Source of the DNA: Bradyrhizobium diazoefficiens
Lineage (GTDB): Bacteria; Pseudomonadota; Alphaproteobacteria; Rhizobiales; Xanthobacteraceae
DNA: 64,000 bases
Reading direction: 5' to 3'
NCBI RefSeq assembly: GCF_018131185.1
Contig: NZ_JAFCJE010000001.1
Location: forward strand, 896,001 to 960,000
Shown here piece after piece: positions 47,574 through 55,996 of the stretch. The notes under the pieces are model-generated. The model searched no databases and had not been told where the DNA came from. It saw only the letters and a list, made by a program, of their open reading frames with translations. The stretch's first letter is position 1. Each line of letters starts with the position of its first letter. Position numbers and translations under genes: made by a program.

Positions 47574-47636
47574 CTCACCTCGCCCCGCTTGCGGCGAGAG
47601 GTCGGATCGCATCGTAAAGATGCGGTCCGGGTGAGG
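47574..47636. repeat. CTCACC...GGTGAG hairpin repeat
   Basis: CTCACCTCGCCCCGCTTGCGGCGAGAGGTCGGATCGCATCGTAAAGATGCGGTCCGGGTGAG-like element: nested stems CTCGCC-CCGCTTGC-GGCGAG and CGCATC-GTAAA-GATGCG inside outer CTCACC/GGTGAG. It sits between the small gene and convergent prmA. Confidence 0.65.
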
Positions 47637-47676
47637 GGGCCCAGGTCTCCCGACGATCCCGGGCGTGGAGACGTGG

Positions 47677-48564
47677 TTATCCTATCTTCCGCAGCAACAG
47701 GCTGCTCCATCCCTCGATCCGCAGATGCTTCAACGGCACGAGGCCGCGCGCGCGGTAGGCGGCGATCACGGCGGGCGCCTGGTGCGTCAGCAGGCCGGAG
47801 AGGATGACGCGTCCGCCGGGCGCAAGATGCCGCGCCATCGGGCCCGCCAATTGCCTGAGCGGGTTGGCGAGGATGTTGGCCAGCACCAGGTCGAATGGAC
47901 CGGCCTCTCCAAAATCCGGCGCGGCGAAGCCGGTGGCGCGGATCACCCGCACATGATTGCCCACTTCGTTCAGCGAGGCGTTTTCGCTCGCCACCCGTAC
48001 CGATGGCGGGTCGATGTCGGAGGCGAGCACGTGGCGGTGCAGCGCCTTCGCCGCGGCGATGGCCAGCACGCCCGTGCCGGTACCGAGGTCGAGAAGGTTC
48101 CGCGGATGGGAACTCTTCAGGACATGGTCAAGCAGCAGTAAACAGCCGCGGGTGGTGCCATGGTGGCCGGTGCCGAAGGCGAGCGCCGCCTCGATCTCAA
48201 TCCCGAGCTTGTTCGGCGCCACGCGGTCGCGGTCGTGGCTGCCGTGCACGACGAAGCGCCCGGCCGGCACTGGGACGAGGTCTTCCAGGCTGGCCTTGAC
48301 CCAGTCCTTGGCTTCCATCGTGTCAAAGATAAGGGTGTCGGCGACCGCATTTCCTGCCGAATTTACAACGAGTTCTCGCAGGAGCGCCTGGTCGGGCGCC
48401 TCGGCGAAATGAAGCGTGACGTCCCATTGCCCGTCCGGCCTCTCGAAGGCGGCGACCGCCGCATCGCTCTCGAAAAACACCTCGGTGAGCACGTCGACGA
48501 CACGCCTGGCGTCGGCCTCGCTGCCTATGGAAAAGCTGGCGCGATGGGTCGGAGAAGGCTGCAT
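47677..48564 (-). CDS. prmA: Ribosomal protein L11 methyltransferase
   Basis: SAM-dependent enzyme that trimethylates ribosomal protein L11. 295 residues. The N-terminal substrate-recognition domain is followed by the linker and the methyltransferase fold with FGTGHHGTTRGCLLLLD, LDLGTGTGVLAIAAAK (SAM loop), ASDIDPPSVRVASENASLN and DLVLANILANPLRQLA (the NI-A-NPL motif typical of PrmA). The C-terminus SGLLTHQAPAVIAAYRARGL is also typical. A GAAC-N4-GTTC palindrome lies 25 bases upstream. Confidence 0.93.
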   Translation of the reverse strand: MQPSPTHRASFSIGSEADARRVVDVLTEVFFESDAAVAAFERPDGQWDVTLHFAEAPDQALLRELVVNSAGNAVADTLIFDTMEAKDWVKASLEDLVPVPAGRFVVHGSHDRDRVAPNKLGIEIEAALAFGTGHHGTTRGCLLLLDHVLKSSHPRNLLDLGTGTGVLAIAAAKALHRHVLASDIDPPSVRVASENASLNEVGNHVRVIRATGFAAPDFGEAGPFDLVLANILANPLRQLAGPMARHLAPGGRVILSGLLTHQAPAVIAAYRARGLVPLKHLRIEGWSSLLLRKIG

Positions 48565-48588
48565 CAGGGTTCCATTGAGTTTAATTTT

Positions 48589-48604
48589 GGGAACTTTTGT
48601 TCCC
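48589..48604. promoter_or_regulatory. Perfect palindrome GGGAAC-TTTT-GTTCCC between prmA and the pilin gene
   Basis: 6-4-6 inverted repeat between divergent prmA and the Flp pilin gene. Its core GAAC-N4-GTTC equals the LexA site form of Gram-positive bacteria, not the GTTC-N7-GTTC form of alphaproteobacteria, so LexA is unlikely. Either an operator or a short hairpin. Confidence 0.4.
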
Positions 48605-48717
48605 GATTTACCGCATAACTTGCGGTTCCCCGGTTAACTCGGGCGAAGGCTGTGTCCCGTACATTTCCGAGTGTCAAATTAAGTCATCGCATCTTTTAGT
48701 TGAAACGGAGGCTAACC

Positions 48718-48882
48718 TTGAAGAGCATGATTCAGAAGTTCTGGTCGGATGAGTCCGGTGCAACGGCGATCGAATACGGTCTGATTGCGGCGGGCATCGC
48801 CCTGGCGATCATCACCGTGGTGAACAACCTGGGCACCACCATGAACGAGAAGTTCACTTCGATTAGCACCTCCTTGAAGTAA
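48718..48882 (+). CDS. Flp-family type IVb pilin
   Basis: 54 residues from a TTG start, chosen because GGAGG lies 6 bases before it; the ATG at 48727 would be the first ATG. The product has the Flp pattern: a short polar leader ending in ESGATAIEYGLIAAGIALAIITVVNNLG. The G/A-T-A-I-E-Y-G-L-I-A stretch is the prepilin peptidase site with the required glutamate and tyrosine at +5/+6. The hydrophobic helix forms the pilus core. No tad/cpa assembly genes are nearby, so this is a lone pilin whose machinery must be elsewhere. Confidence 0.9.
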   Translation: MKSMIQKFWSDESGATAIEYGLIAAGIALAIITVVNNLGTTMNEKFTSISTSLK

Positions 48883-48938
48883 TTTCCGCCTCCATTTCCC
48901 AGCGGGGCTGCTTTTCTTCCGAGGCTATTCCTGATCAC

Positions 48939-48968
48939 CGCCCGCGAGGGGAATTCCCCTGGCGGGCG
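48939..48968 (+). terminator. Hairpin terminator after the pilin gene
   Basis: CGCCCGC, then AGGGGAATTCCCCT, then GCGGGCG form an almost perfect 14-pair stem with one G-G mismatch, 57 bases after the pilin stop. The downstream T run is weak (GTCGTTTCTGG). Confidence 0.6.
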
Positions 48969-49009
48969 AGGTCGTTTCTGGCGAGCGCTTTCGATATTCA
49001 CAGATTGTC

Positions 49010-49171
49010 CGCAGCTTGCCGGGACGTCATCCACCGGCTTTTCCCGCCAATGGCCCACCGATTTCCACCGACTTTCCTCAGTTCGTCCCAACGTTCTCGC
49101 CCAAGCCATCCTCGGTCTGTCCACAGGCCGTTCAACAGCCGGTCCACACCCTATCCACAGACCTATCCACG
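49010..49171. other. Cluster of DnaA-box-like sequences
   Basis: Between the pilin and the oxidoreductase gene there are CTGTCCACA (49117-49125), CTATCCACA (49151-49159) and CTATCCACG (49163-49171), and weaker TTGTCCGCA. They resemble the DnaA box TTATNCACA with one to three mismatches. Two boxes are exactly 12 bases apart, and the last overlaps the oxidoreductase stop. Confidence 0.35.
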
Positions 49172-50773
49172 GCTTCCGAACAGCGACCGGTGATCCCTCA
49201 GGATCACCTGCGCCGCGTTATGGCCCGGAGCGCCGGTGACGCCGCCGCCGGGATGGGCGCCGGAGCCGCAATGGTAGAGGCCCCTCAACGGCCCGCGATA
49301 ATCCGCATGGCCCAGCATCGGCCGCGCCGAGAACAACTGGTTCAAGCTCAGCGCGCCGTGGAAGATGTCGCCGCCGAGAAGCCCGAACTGCCGTTCGAGA
49401 TCGAGCGGGGACAGGATCTGGCGGCCGCGCACGCTTCCCGCAAAACCCGGCGCGTATTGATCCACCGTCGCGATCATGAGATCGGCGACCTCGTCGCGAT
49501 GGTCGTCCCACGACTTTCCATCCGGAAGGTCCGGCGCGACGTGCTGGCAGAACAGGCTCGCGACGTGCTTTCCCGCGGGCGCCAGCGTGTCGTCGAGCGT
49601 CGAGGGGATCAGCATCTCGACCACGGGCTCGCGGCTCCAGCCCTGCGCGCGGGCATCGAGATAGGCGCGGTCCATGTAGGGAAGGCTCGGCGCCAGGATG
49701 ATGCCGGATGAGAGATGATCGCCTTCGCCCGGCAGCGCCGTGAAGGAGGGCAGGCGGTCCAGCGCCACGTTCATGCGGAAGGTGCCGGAGCCGTTCTTCC
49801 AGTGCCGGATGCGCGCGAGGAAGTCCGCAGGCAGGGCCTCGGCCGCGACCAAATGCGTGTAGAGCAGCTTTGGATTGACGTTGGCCGCGACATATTTCGC
49901 GCGGATCGTCTCGCCGTTCTCCAGCACGATTCCGGCGGCGCGGTCGCGCTCGACGATGATCTCGCGGACGCCCGCGTCGGTGTCGATCACGACGCCACGA
50001 TCGCGTGCCGCGCGCGCCATCGCCTGCGTGATCGCGCCCATGCCGCCGATGGCGTGGCCCCAAACACCCTTCTTGCCGTTCACCTCGCCGAAGGCGTGAT
50101 GCAGCATCACATAGGCCGAGCCGGCCGCGTAGGGACTGGCATAGTTGCCGACGATGGCGTCGAAGCCGAACAGCGCCTTGACCAGATCATGCTCGAAGCG
50201 CTCGTCCAGCATCTCGCCGGCGGAGCGGGTGAAGAGATCGAGCAGGCTGCGGCTCTGCTCCAGCGTCAGGCCGCGCAGGATATTGGCGGTCGTCCAGGCG
50301 TTGACGCCTTCGCGCAACGCCGCCGTGCCAAAGCCGTCGACGAGGTTCGGTGGCGCGCGGAGCACGAACTGCCTGAGCACGTCGGAGATGTCTTCAAGCT
50401 CGCGCGAAAACCCGTCGAGCGCAGCCGCGTCATGCGTGCTCAGCCGCGCGACCGATGCCTTCGTCCGTCCCTCGCCGGTGAGAAGATAGCTGCCGTCAGG
50501 TGCGGGCAAGAAATTCTGGGCGCGCCGTTCGACGATCCGCAGGCCCTGTTCAGTGAGCTTGAGGTCACGGATCACCTGCGGATTGAGCAGGCTTACCGTG
50601 TAGGCTGCGACCGAATTGCGGAATCCCGGGTGAAACTCCTCCGTGACCGCGGCACCGCCGACCACCTTGCGGCGCTCGACCACGCGCACGCGCAGGCCCG
50701 CCATCGCGAGATAGGCCGCGCAAGTGAGGCCGTTATGGCCAGCGCCGATGATGACGACGTCGGTTTCGTTCAT
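49163..50773 (-). CDS. FAD-dependent oxidoreductase, phytoene desaturase/CrtI-like
   Basis: Flavoprotein of 536 residues. N-terminal dinucleotide-binding motif VVIIGAGHNGLTCAAYLAMAGLRVRVVERR, then GGAAVTEEFHPGFRNSVAAYTVSLL, and a C-terminal FAD-contact segment GLYHCGSGAHPGGGVTGAPGHNAAQ. This pattern belongs to the CrtI/PYROXD2-like group of amine-oxidase-fold enzymes rather than true carotenoid desaturases with other crt genes; no crt gene is nearby. Substrate unknown. Divergent from the MFS/spermidine synthase-like gene with a repeat between. Confidence 0.85.
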   Translation of the reverse strand: MNETDVVIIGAGHNGLTCAAYLAMAGLRVRVVERRKVVGGAAVTEEFHPGFRNSVAAYTVSLLNPQVIRDLKLTEQGLRIVERRAQNFLPAPDGSYLLTGEGRTKASVARLSTHDAAALDGFSRELEDISDVLRQFVLRAPPNLVDGFGTAALREGVNAWTTANILRGLTLEQSRSLLDLFTRSAGEMLDERFEHDLVKALFGFDAIVGNYASPYAAGSAYVMLHHAFGEVNGKKGVWGHAIGGMGAITQAMARAARDRGVVIDTDAGVREIIVERDRAAGIVLENGETIRAKYVAANVNPKLLYTHLVAAEALPADFLARIRHWKNGSGTFRMNVALDRLPSFTALPGEGDHLSSGIILAPSLPYMDRAYLDARAQGWSREPVVEMLIPSTLDDTLAPAGKHVASLFCQHVAPDLPDGKSWDDHRDEVADLMIATVDQYAPGFAGSVRGRQILSPLDLERQFGLLGGDIFHGALSLNQLFSARPMLGHADYRGPLRGLYHCGSGAHPGGGVTGAPGHNAAQVILRDHRSLFGSRG

Positions 50774-50785
50774 GATGTCCCTGGC

Positions 50786-50866
50786 GTCCTTCCGGGGCGA
50801 TGCGCGGCATCGAGCCCGGAAATCTTGAGGTTCCGGGTTTGCCTCCTCGAGGTGCCCCGGAACGAC
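50786..50866. repeat. GTCATTCCGGGGC-type palindrome, copy 5
   Basis: GTCCTTCCGGGGCG at the left and GCCCCGGAACGAC at the right, inner CCCGGAAATC and GGTTCCGGG. It fills much of the gap between divergent genes, beginning 12 bases upstream of the oxidoreductase ATG. Confidence 0.8.
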
Positions 50867-50985
50867 ATCTGTATATCAGGCATTTCTCGCGGCAACATCA
50901 CGTGCCCCTTTATTGCCCGTTCAGGCGCCTTATGCTCCATTGCGCGCGTCCGGCGCCCGCCGGAGAATTGTTCGCCGGAGCGCTC

Positions 50986-53265
50986 ATGGATTCGATCGTG
51001 CAACCCGCCGCCACGGAGCAGCCGTCTTCGTCGCGCAACCGGCTGCTGCTGACGGTCTACACCGCGGCGATCTTCGTCAGCGCGCTGCTGCTGTTCTCCG
51101 TGCAGCCGCTGTTCACGAAGATGGTGCTGCCGCGGCTCGGCGGCTCGCCGGCGGTGTGGTCGGTGGCGATGGTGTTCTTCCAGTCGCTGCTGCTGGCGGG
51201 CTACGCCTATGCTCATCTGTTGATGCAGGTCAGAAACCGCATCGTTCCGGTCGCAGTGCATCTGGTGCTGCTGATCGCGGCGTTCGTCACGCTGCCGCTC
51301 GGCATCGCCTCCGCCTATGGCGAGCCTCCCGCTTCGGGCTATGCGCTCTGGCTGCTCGGCCTGTTCGTGGTTTCGATCGGCTTGCCGTTCTTTGCGCTCG
51401 CCGCCAACAATCCGCTGCTGCAGGCCTGGTTCGTCCGCACCGGCCATCCCGCCGCGCACGATCCGTACTTCCTCTATGCCTCCTCCAACATCGGCAGCTT
51501 CCTTGCGCTGTTGTCCTATCCGTTCCTGCTGGAGCCGATCTTCACGCTGCACACGCAGAACCGGTTCTGGACTGCCGGCTATGGCCTCCTGATCCTGCTG
51601 ATCGCTGCCTGCGGCGCGTTGCTGTTGCGTTCGCCGAAATTGGCCGAGGTCGACGCGCGAACCGAGGAGGTGAATGCGCCGGCGCCCGCTCTGCTGATGC
51701 GGCTGCGCTGGATCTTCCTGGCTGCGGTGCCGTCCGGCCTGCTCATCGCGGTGACGGCGCACATCTCGACCGACGTCGCGGCGGCGCCGCTTCTGTGGGT
51801 GCTGCCGCTGTCGCTGTACCTGCTCACCTGGGTGGTCGTGTTCCAGTCGCGTCCGTTATTGCCGCACGGATGGATGTTGAAGCTCCAGCCGGTCGCGATC
51901 GCGGGCGTGGTTGTCCTGCTGGCCTATGGCGGCGAGCAGAACCTGCTGCTCACGCTCGGCGGCCATCAATTGTGCTTCTTCGTCATCGCCATGGCCTGCC
52001 ATGGCGAGTTGGCGCGGACGCGGCCGGCCGCCAAGTATCTCACCGGCTTCTATGTGGCGCTGTCGTTCGGCGGCATGGTCGGCGGTCTCTTTGCCGGCCT
52101 GGTTGCGCCATTCACCTTCTCCTGGATCGCCGAATATCCGATCCTGATCGCGCTCGCAGCGCTGTGCCGGCCGCCCGCGAACGAACGTCTCGCCGGTATC
52201 GTCAAATGGTATTGGCTGGCACTCGCCGCGCTCGCGGTGGGGCTCGTTGCTCCCTCTATCATGACAGGCGATCTTTCAACGTGGTTCGAGGACCACCGCG
52301 TCTGGATCGCCGGCGTCGTCGGCGCGCTCGCTGCGCTGCTCGCGCTGGTGCTCAATGCCGGCCGCTGGAAAATCTTTGCGACCGTCGCACTCGCGCTGGC
52401 TCTGATCCGAATCTATCCCGCGGACGAAGGGCGCGTCACCACGGTGCGAAGTTTCTTCGGCGTGCACAAGATCGTGGAGACGCCCGGCGGCTATTTCCAC
52501 GTGCTGATGCACGGCACCACCATTCATGGCGCCGAACGCTTCCGCAACAATGACGGCACTCAGGTCACCGGCCGGCCCGAGCCGATCACCTATTACCACA
52601 AGGACGGCGGCATCGGTCAGGCCGTCACCGCGATCCGCGAGCGCAAGGGCGCGCCGCTGAAGGTCGCCGCGATCGGCGTCGGCTCGGGCACGCTCGCTTG
52701 TGCTGTCGAGCCCGGCGAAGATTGGAAGTTCTTCGAGATCGACCAATCCATGGTGGACGCGGCGCGCAACCCCAGGAATTTCCGCTACATCTCGAGCTGC
52801 ATGCCCGACATGAAGCCGGTGATCGGCGATGCGCGGTTGACCTTCGCCAAGGAGCCCGACGGTGCCTACGACCTCATCATCGTCGACGCCTACTCGTCCG
52901 ATGCGATCCCGATCCATCTTGCGACCAAGGAGGCGATGAAGATCTACAAGGACAAGCTGGCCCCGCACGGCGCGGTGCTGATGCACGTCTCCAACCGGCA
53001 TCTCGATCTCGAGACCGTCGTGGTCGGCATCGCCGATTCAAACGACCTCAAGAGCTGGGTCTTCAACGAGGATTCGGGGCGCGATGGTGACTACATTTTC
53101 TCGACCGACGTCGTCATCTCCGCAAGGGAGGAGGCTGATATCGGCAGGCTCGCCTCCAACAAGTCGTGGGAGCAGACCGAGGCCGACGACAGGGTGCGGG
53201 TCTGGAGCGACGACTATTCCAACATCCTGGGCGCGCTGTACCGGCGTTATCGGGACGGGGAGTAG
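50986..53265 (+). CDS. Fused membrane transporter-like / spermidine synthase-like protein
   Basis: 759 residues from ATG 50986, which has GGAG 6 bases upstream; an ATG at 50932 is possible. The first ~500 residues hold many hydrophobic helices (AIFVSALLLFSVQPLFTKMVLPRLGGSPAVWSVAMVFFQSLLLAGY, typical of the fused family). The C-terminal ~250 residues resemble spermidine synthase: VAAIGVGSGTLAC, FFEIDQSMVDAARNPRNFRY, VIGDARLTFAKEPDGAYDLIIVDAYSSDAIP. The usual catalytic D is in IVDAYSSD. Such fusions are widespread in proteobacteria; polyamine synthesis is not shown and export of a polyamine-like product is a guess. Confidence 0.87.
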   Translation: MDSIVQPAATEQPSSSRNRLLLTVYTAAIFVSALLLFSVQPLFTKMVLPRLGGSPAVWSVAMVFFQSLLLAGYAYAHLLMQVRNRIVPVAVHLVLLIAAFVTLPLGIASAYGEPPASGYALWLLGLFVVSIGLPFFALAANNPLLQAWFVRTGHPAAHDPYFLYASSNIGSFLALLSYPFLLEPIFTLHTQNRFWTAGYGLLILLIAACGALLLRSPKLAEVDARTEEVNAPAPALLMRLRWIFLAAVPSGLLIAVTAHISTDVAAAPLLWVLPLSLYLLTWVVVFQSRPLLPHGWMLKLQPVAIAGVVVLLAYGGEQNLLLTLGGHQLCFFVIAMACHGELARTRPAAKYLTGFYVALSFGGMVGGLFAGLVAPFTFSWIAEYPILIALAALCRPPANERLAGIVKWYWLALAALAVGLVAPSIMTGDLSTWFEDHRVWIAGVVGALAALLALVLNAGRWKIFATVALALALIRIYPADEGRVTTVRSFFGVHKIVETPGGYFHVLMHGTTIHGAERFRNNDGTQVTGRPEPITYYHKDGGIGQAVTAIRERKGAPLKVAAIGVGSGTLACAVEPGEDWKFFEIDQSMVDAARNPRNFRYISSCMPDMKPVIGDARLTFAKEPDGAYDLIIVDAYSSDAIPIHLATKEAMKIYKDKLAPHGAVLMHVSNRHLDLETVVVGIADSNDLKSWVFNEDSGRDGDYIFSTDVVISAREEADIGRLASNKSWEQTEADDRVRVWSDDYSNILGALYRRYRDGE

Positions 53266-53350
53266 GGAAGCCCGAATGCATCTCGTGCCGCGGGCGCTGC
53301 GCAGGACGAAATGATGCGCTGCAAATCCTGGGTCCATGGCGCGGCGTTCT

Positions 53351-53400
53351 GGGTCCCGGCCTTGCGAAGCGGCGTTGCACGCCGCGCCGCGTCCGGGACG
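53351..53400. repeat. GGTCCCGG...CCGGGAC hairpin repeat
   Basis: GTCCCGG (53353-53359) pairs with CCGGGAC (53393-53399), with GCGGCGTTGCACGCCGC as an inner stem. It sits between two convergent genes and may end both transcripts. Confidence 0.6.
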
Positions 53401-53410
53401 CGAGACCGCC

Positions 53411-54391
53411 TTACGGTGCCACCGGCGTTCCCGCCGGCAACGCAATTCCCTTCTCACCGGCGACCTGCCGCAACAGGTCCGGCCGGTCCGAGATGATGCC
53501 GTCGACGCCGAGCTCGATCATGCGCGCCATGTCGTCGGGCTTGTTGACCGTCCAAACTACCACGCGCAATCCGAGTCCGTGCGCCTCCGAGATCAGCGCC
53601 GCCGTCACGTCGCCGAAATGAGGCGACCACACTGCGCCGCCCGCGGCCTTGATGGTGCGCGGCAGCGAGCCGCCATGATCGGCCGGATTGAAACCCGCCG
53701 TCCAGCTGGTGGCCTTGTCCAGCGCCACTGTGGCTGTGCCGCGCTGGAGCGTGAGGTATGCCGTCGGCATCTTCGGCGCCTTCTGCTGCACGAGCTGCAA
53801 CGTTCGCCAGTCGAATGACTGGATCATGACGCGGTCTGAAAATTCTTCAGCTTCGATCAAATCCAGCAGGCTGGTGACGAAAGCCTGCGGGGTGAGGGAT
53901 TCATCCGGGCGGCTCGGATCGATCTTGGTTTCGATGTTGAAGCGCACGCGCGTGTTGCCGGACTTGCGCGCTAGCGCGAACAGCTCGCGCAAGGTGGGAA
54001 TGCGTGCTCCCGGCACGGCGCGCTGGTCGGGGAATTGTTTGGCGTAGGCGCTGTCCGGCCGGATCTGACCGACGTCATAGGTCCTGACCTCGTCGAGACG
54101 CAGCTTCACGAAGGGCGCGCCGGGCGGCACGATGTAGGCGCCGCCCGCATCGCGCGTGAGATCGGGATTGAGCCTGCGGTCATGCGAGATGACGACTTCG
54201 CCGTCTGCGGTGACGCCGGCGTCGAGCTCCAGCGTGTCCACGCCCATCGACAGCGCGTTGGCGAAGGCCGGCAGGGTGTTTTCCGGCAACAGCGCCCGAC
54301 CGCCGCGATGCGCCTCGAGATCGAAGCCCATGGCTTGCCCCGCTATCAGGATCAACAACACAGTCAGAGTGGTCGCGGCACGTGATGGCAT
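53411..54391 (-). CDS. Glycerophosphodiester phosphodiesterase, secreted
   Basis: Hydrolyses glycerophosphodiesters to glycerol-3-phosphate and an alcohol. 326 residues from ATG 54391, preceded by GAGG; ATG 54409 is an alternative. A hydrophobic signal sequence (TTLTVLLILIAGQAMG) suggests a periplasmic enzyme. GDPD motifs: EAHRGGRALLPENTLPAF (catalytic histidine and acid ligands), LELDAGVTADGEVVISHDRRLNPDLTRD, TYLTLQRG and VVVWTVNKPDDMARMIELGVDGIISDRPDLL. A complete TIM-barrel order is seen. Confidence 0.9.
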   Translation of the reverse strand: MPSRAATTLTVLLILIAGQAMGFDLEAHRGGRALLPENTLPAFANALSMGVDTLELDAGVTADGEVVISHDRRLNPDLTRDAGGAYIVPPGAPFVKLRLDEVRTYDVGQIRPDSAYAKQFPDQRAVPGARIPTLRELFALARKSGNTRVRFNIETKIDPSRPDESLTPQAFVTSLLDLIEAEEFSDRVMIQSFDWRTLQLVQQKAPKMPTAYLTLQRGTATVALDKATSWTAGFNPADHGGSLPRTIKAAGGAVWSPHFGDVTAALISEAHGLGLRVVVWTVNKPDDMARMIELGVDGIISDRPDLLRQVAGEKGIALPAGTPVAP

Positions 54392-54463
54392 GGTGCCTCG
54401 AAGGGACATCTATCGTTCGTGCTGGCCGGCGAGGGCAGTCGATAGCGACGGCCGCGGGCCGTA

Positions 54464-55249
54464 TCAATTCTGGTAGTAATAGCCGCGCGGCTGGTAAAGC
54501 TGTCGGGGCTGTGGCTGATGGTAGTAGTCCTGCTGGCCATAGCTCTGGTCGTAATAGGGCCGCGGCTGCTGCTGATACACCTGGGCGTCATAGAGCGGGC
54601 GGCCGGCCGAACGCGGTGCCGGATAGCGTGCGCCGGTGTCGCTGCCGTCGGCGGGATAGATGTAGTTGTCGTCCTGCGGCATGTAGCGACGGGCGGGCTG
54701 TGCCGGCGGCGTCAGGTTCACCGGATCGCCTGTCGTGGCATATTGCTCCTCAGTGGGCTGCTGCGGAGCCCGCGCCACCGCGGTGCTGGCGCGGCCGCGT
54801 GGATTGCGGGCGAGCGCCACCTGCGCCGAGCCGCTCAGCGTCACCGTGGTGTTGAGCACGCCCTGCTGCTGCACCAGCGCATAGAGCGTCGAGGCATTCT
54901 GGCGCGACAGCCGCACGCAGCCGTGGGAGGCGGGTGAGCCGAGCCGGCCGACCGAGTCCGTGCCGTGGATGGCGTGCCCGACCTTGGTGAAGAAGATCGC
55001 GTGCGGCATCGGGGCGTCGTCGAATTCCTTGGAGTAGTGGTCCTCTTCCATGCGGAAGGCGCGGAAGGCGCCGTTCGGCGTCTCGCGCGAGGGGAGGCCG
55101 GTCGAGACCGGCCAGCGATAGCGCGCGACACCGTCGACGGCGACGGTCATCTGCTGATTGTCCTTGTCGACGGTGATCTCGACCTTGGCCTGCGCGGCGC
55201 CAGCGCTCAAAAGCATCAGGGATGTGAAAGCAATCAAAAACGAACGCAT
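54464..55249 (-). CDS. L,D-transpeptidase (YkuD) with Tyr/Gln/Pro-rich tail
   Basis: Secreted peptidoglycan cross-linking or lipoprotein-attaching enzyme. 261 residues from ATG 55249; ATG 55276 is an alternative. Signal peptide SFLIAFTSLMLLSAGAAQA. The YkuD catalytic domain covers about residues 22-135 and has HAIHGTDSVGRLGSPASHGCVRLS, with the nucleophile cysteine in SHGCVR. The last ~130 residues are low complexity, with many Y, Q and P (e.g. QQQPRPYYDQSYGQQDYYHQ), ending YYYQN. The tail has no known domain and may bind envelope components. Confidence 0.9.
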   Translation of the reverse strand: MRSFLIAFTSLMLLSAGAAQAKVEITVDKDNQQMTVAVDGVARYRWPVSTGLPSRETPNGAFRAFRMEEDHYSKEFDDAPMPHAIFFTKVGHAIHGTDSVGRLGSPASHGCVRLSRQNASTLYALVQQQGVLNTTVTLSGSAQVALARNPRGRASTAVARAPQQPTEEQYATTGDPVNLTPPAQPARRYMPQDDNYIYPADGSDTGARYPAPRSAGRPLYDAQVYQQQPRPYYDQSYGQQDYYHQPQPRQLYQPRGYYYQN

Positions 55250-55562
55250 CGGACTACTGGCCTCCGGCCTGTTCATGCTAGCACCGCGGCTCTCCGTCCC
55301 CCGGCGTGCAATATGCCTGCAATCCGGCTTTCGTTCCAGCGGCCTGGCCCCCCCATCGTTAACGCGGCGGCGGGCGTAAGCAAGGCCGCTTTGTGCCGCG
55401 TGGCTGGCGGCGGCGCTGACATTTTCGCGAGCCGAACGGGCGTTCACGACGCCGACAATTCGTCACAAAGGCGCAACCATTCCGCCGCACCGCGCGTTGA
55501 TCGCAGCTCTCGACAGGCGGCGCCCGCCGTCGGTTATTCCTTTCAGCCTTTTGGGACCGAAG

Positions 55563-55883
55563 ATGAACAAAGCCCGTGTCGCCGCCTTGCCGGCCGGTTT
55601 GCCTGTCCGCCTGCTTTTCGCGGCCGCCGCCATCCTGCTCGCGCTGTTGTCGCTACCGCAAGCCGGCCACGCCCAAGGCATCGTGCGCGGCGCCCAGGAA
55701 GGCTCCTATGAGGGCAACCGTATCGCAGGTCCCGTGGGCGGCGCAGTTGGCGGTGTCGTCGGTGCCGGTGTCGGCGGCGCCGTTGGCGCCGTCGAGGGCG
55801 TGCTCGGCATTCCCCACCGTCATTATCGCCACCGCTGTCGCGGTTATTATGACGGGTACCATCGCTTCCACTGCTATAGGTGA
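55563..55883 (+). CDS. Small secreted glycine-zipper protein
   Basis: 106 residues from ATG 55563. Signal peptide with hydrophobic core LLFAAAAILLALLSLPQAGHAQ, then GNRIAGPVGGAVGGVVGAGVGGAVGAVEGVLG, a glycine-zipper membrane-interacting segment, and a C-terminal HYRHRCRGYYDGYHRFHCYR tail rich in H, R, Y and two cysteines. This short-protein form is common in Bradyrhizobium; no biochemical role known to me. The 313-base gap upstream has nothing I recognise. Confidence 0.75.
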   Translation: MNKARVAALPAGLPVRLLFAAAAILLALLSLPQAGHAQGIVRGAQEGSYEGNRIAGPVGGAVGGVVGAGVGGAVGAVEGVLGIPHRHYRHRCRGYYDGYHRFHCYR

Positions 55884-55892
55884 GCTCGTGCC

Positions 55893-55993
55893 GTCATTCC
55901 GGGGCGCGCGTAGCGCGAGCCCGGAATCCATCGGGCGGCAGAGATAATGGATGAATGGATTCCGGGCTCGCCCTTCGGGCGCCCCGGAATGAC
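55893..55993. repeat. GTCATTCCGGGGC-type palindrome, copy 6
   Basis: Outer arms GTCATTCCGGGGCGC and GCGCCCCGGAATGAC, inner GGAATCCAT and ATGGATTCC. It fills the gap between the glycine-zipper gene and the convergent ABC-2 permease gene (3 bases away) and is nearly identical in layout to copies 1 and 2. Confidence 0.88.
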
Positions 55994-55996
55994 AAC

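Noticed and set aside
48589..48604. LexA SOS box
   Set aside because: The alphaproteobacterial LexA site is a direct GTTC-N7-GTTC repeat, which is not present.
49010..49171. A chromosome replication origin
   Set aside because: Boxes are imperfect, no AT-rich unwinding element is seen, and typical origin neighbours such as hemE or parAB are absent.
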